DNA of 64,000 bases, from assembly GCA_016721565.1 (NCBI GenBank), contig JADKHW010000003.1:62001-126000 (forward strand), read 5' to 3'. Source of the DNA: a bacterium. Lineage in GTDB: Bacteria > Electryoneota > RPQS01. Shown here one piece after another: positions 62,893 through 64,000 of this stretch (positions within the stretch are counted from its first letter, which is position 1; each line of letters opens with the position of its first letter). The notes beneath the pieces are model-generated. The model did not search any database and had not been told where the DNA came from. It was given only the letters and a program-made list of their open reading frames with translations. A program made the translations under genes and the position numbers.

Positions 62893-64000
62893 ATGTTAAA
62901 ACCCGTTTCAGAAAAATTACATTTACCGGCAGTTGACCATGACATCCTGAAGCTCTGGGAAGAGCGGAAGGTTTTTGAGCGCTCTATATCGGAGCGTGAT
63001 GGGAAGCAGGATTTTGTATTTTTTGACGGGCCTCCGGGGACGAACGGGTTACCGCATATCGGGCATATGATGCAGTCGGCCTTGAAGGATTTGTGGCCGC
63101 GCTATAAGACGATGCAGGGCTATCGCGTGCTGCGCAAGGCGGGTTGGGATACGCACGGTTTGCCGATTGAATTGACCGCAGACAAAGAGCTTGGGTTTAC
63201 TTCGAAACTTGACGTGGTTAAGTACGGTGAAGCCGAGTATGTGGATTACTGCCGCAACACGGTGTTCCGTTTCAAGCGCGAATGGGAAGTTGCGATTCGA
63301 AGGATCGGACGTTTTCTTGATCTTGAAAATGCTTACGCCACCTACGAGCCGTACTATATTCAGTCGGATTGGTGGACGCTGAAGCAGGCTTGGAATCTTG
63401 AGCTTGAGGGTGAAGCGCGCGAGAAGGCCTTAAGATTAGGCCAATCGCCGCGCTACCTCTATAAGGATTACCGCGTGATGGCCTATAGCCCGCGCACGGG
63501 GACGACGCTCTCGAATTTCGAAGTCGCGCAGGGCTATCAGGAAGTCACTGACCTTACGCTGTATGTGAAGTTCAAAGTCGTCGGTGAAGCGAATCTCTAT
63601 CTGACCGCGTGGACGACGACGCCGTGGACGCTGCTCTCGAATCTTGCGGTCGCGTGCGGGCCGAATATCGAATACTCGATTATCGAACGCGCCGCGACCG
63701 GAAAAAAACTGATCGTTGCCACGGCACGCTTGGAAGCCTTGAGCGCAATGCTTGGCGAATACCGCGTCATCGGTACGAAGCTCGGCAAAGAGCTTGAAGG
63801 AATGCGATATGAGCCGTTGTTTGACTGGCTCAATCTTCCGGGAACGCGGGCCTGCTCTGTCGTGTGTGACGAATATGTGACCACCGAAGACGGTACGGGG
63901 CTTGTGCATTTGGCAAACTACGGTGAAGACGACTTCCGGATTTTGCGCAAGATGGAGATTCCGGTTGTGCTGACGGTGGATGCGAACGGTCTTGTGGGAG
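62893..64000 (+). CDS. ileS: isoleucyl-tRNA synthetase, N-terminal part (runs off the window)
   Basis: Open from the ATG at 62893 to the window end, 369 codons, with no stop. Class I motifs: FFDGPPGTNGLPHIGHMMQ (HIGH), LRKAGWDTHGLPIELTADKELGF, YIQSDWWTLKQAWN, and editing-domain sequence LYLTAWTTTPWTLLSNLAVACGPNIEY. GTNGLPHIGH in place of the usual FATGLPHYGH suggests a subtype. The KMSKS half is outside the window. No strong Shine-Dalgarno sequence precedes the start. Confidence 0.93.
   Translation, partial: MLKPVSEKLHLPAVDHDILKLWEERKVFERSISERDGKQDFVFFDGPPGTNGLPHIGHMMQSALKDLWPRYKTMQGYRVLRKAGWDTHGLPIELTADKELGFTSKLDVVKYGEAEYVDYCRNTVFRFKREWEVAIRRIGRFLDLENAYATYEPYYIQSDWWTLKQAWNLELEGEAREKALRLGQSPRYLYKDYRVMAYSPRTGTTLSNFEVAQGYQEVTDLTLYVKFKVVGEANLYLTAWTTTPWTLLSNLAVACGPNIEYSIIERAATGKKLIVATARLEALSAMLGEYRVIGTKLGKELEGMRYEPLFDWLNLPGTRACSVVCDEYVTTEDGTGLVHLANYGEDDFRILRKMEIPVVLTVDANGLVG

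Noticed and set aside
1..64000. CRISPR array, prophage or insertion sequence
   Set aside because: No regularly spaced direct repeats, Cas, integrase, transposase or phage structural gene was recognised.

Overview
The window reads as a chromosomal segment of an uncultured Gram-negative bacterium of the FCB superphylum (the broad group around Ignavibacteria, Calditrichota, Zixibacteria and related candidate phyla). The clues are a secreted beta-propeller protein ending in a Por/T9SS-type sorting domain (YPNPFNP motif), a GWxTD-domain protein, SBBP-repeat and two-component-propeller proteins, an outer-membrane porin ending in Phe, and a His-rich N-terminal extension on AtpB. No rRNA, tRNA, CRISPR array, prophage or insertion sequence was seen. 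The phylum-level placement is inference.

Layout. Every recognisable gene from 465 to 59307 lies on the minus strand, mostly with 0-30 nt gaps or 4-nt ATGA overlaps. From 59621 to the window end the genes are on the plus strand, diverging from a 313-nt intergenic region with promoter-like sequences in both directions. In transcription order (right to left) the minus block is: lytic transglycosylase, HU, bS22/mS38-like microprotein; xseA-xseB-nadK-ftsY-ribH; propeller protein-recN-murA-dnaE-rimO-GWxTD; ldcA-purN-purH; the cell-shape cluster mreB-mreC-mreD-mrdA-rodA followed by an M23 peptidase and a rhomboid protease; valS-DUF4139-recG-parA-parB-rlmB; an M23 peptidase and bactofilin leading into the ATP synthase genes (atpZ, atpI-like, atpB, E, F, H, A, G, D, C); two large exported proteins (SBBP/T9SS and a helical TPR-like protein); and a histidine kinase/response regulator pair next to amtB, an OmpL-like porin and crcB. 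The plus block is yggS-divIVA-punA, a roughly 1.1-kb AT-rich stretch with decayed genes, and the 5' part of ileS.

The ATP synthase run is interrupted: a GT87-type glycosyltransferase sits between atpA and atpG, and a methyltransferase-like gene, an NYN-domain nuclease and an AlkC/AlkD-like HEAT protein sit between atpG and atpD. A consensus sigma70 promoter (TTGACA-N17-TATATT) lies just upstream of the M23-bactofilin-atp run.

Two features dominate beyond gene content. First, many genes, including essential ones (atpH, rlmB, mrdA, purN), carry frameshifts. Several are repaired by changing one base in a short homopolymer, so sequencing or assembly indels are the simplest explanation for most of them. 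Second, at least four families of short dispersed palindromic repeats are scattered in spacers and inside coding sequence. Three different palindromes lie in frame in the first 120 codons of the SBBP gene, resembling Rickettsia palindromic elements. One family supplies the C-terminus and stop codon of the glycosyltransferase, and another supplies the stop codon of atpG.
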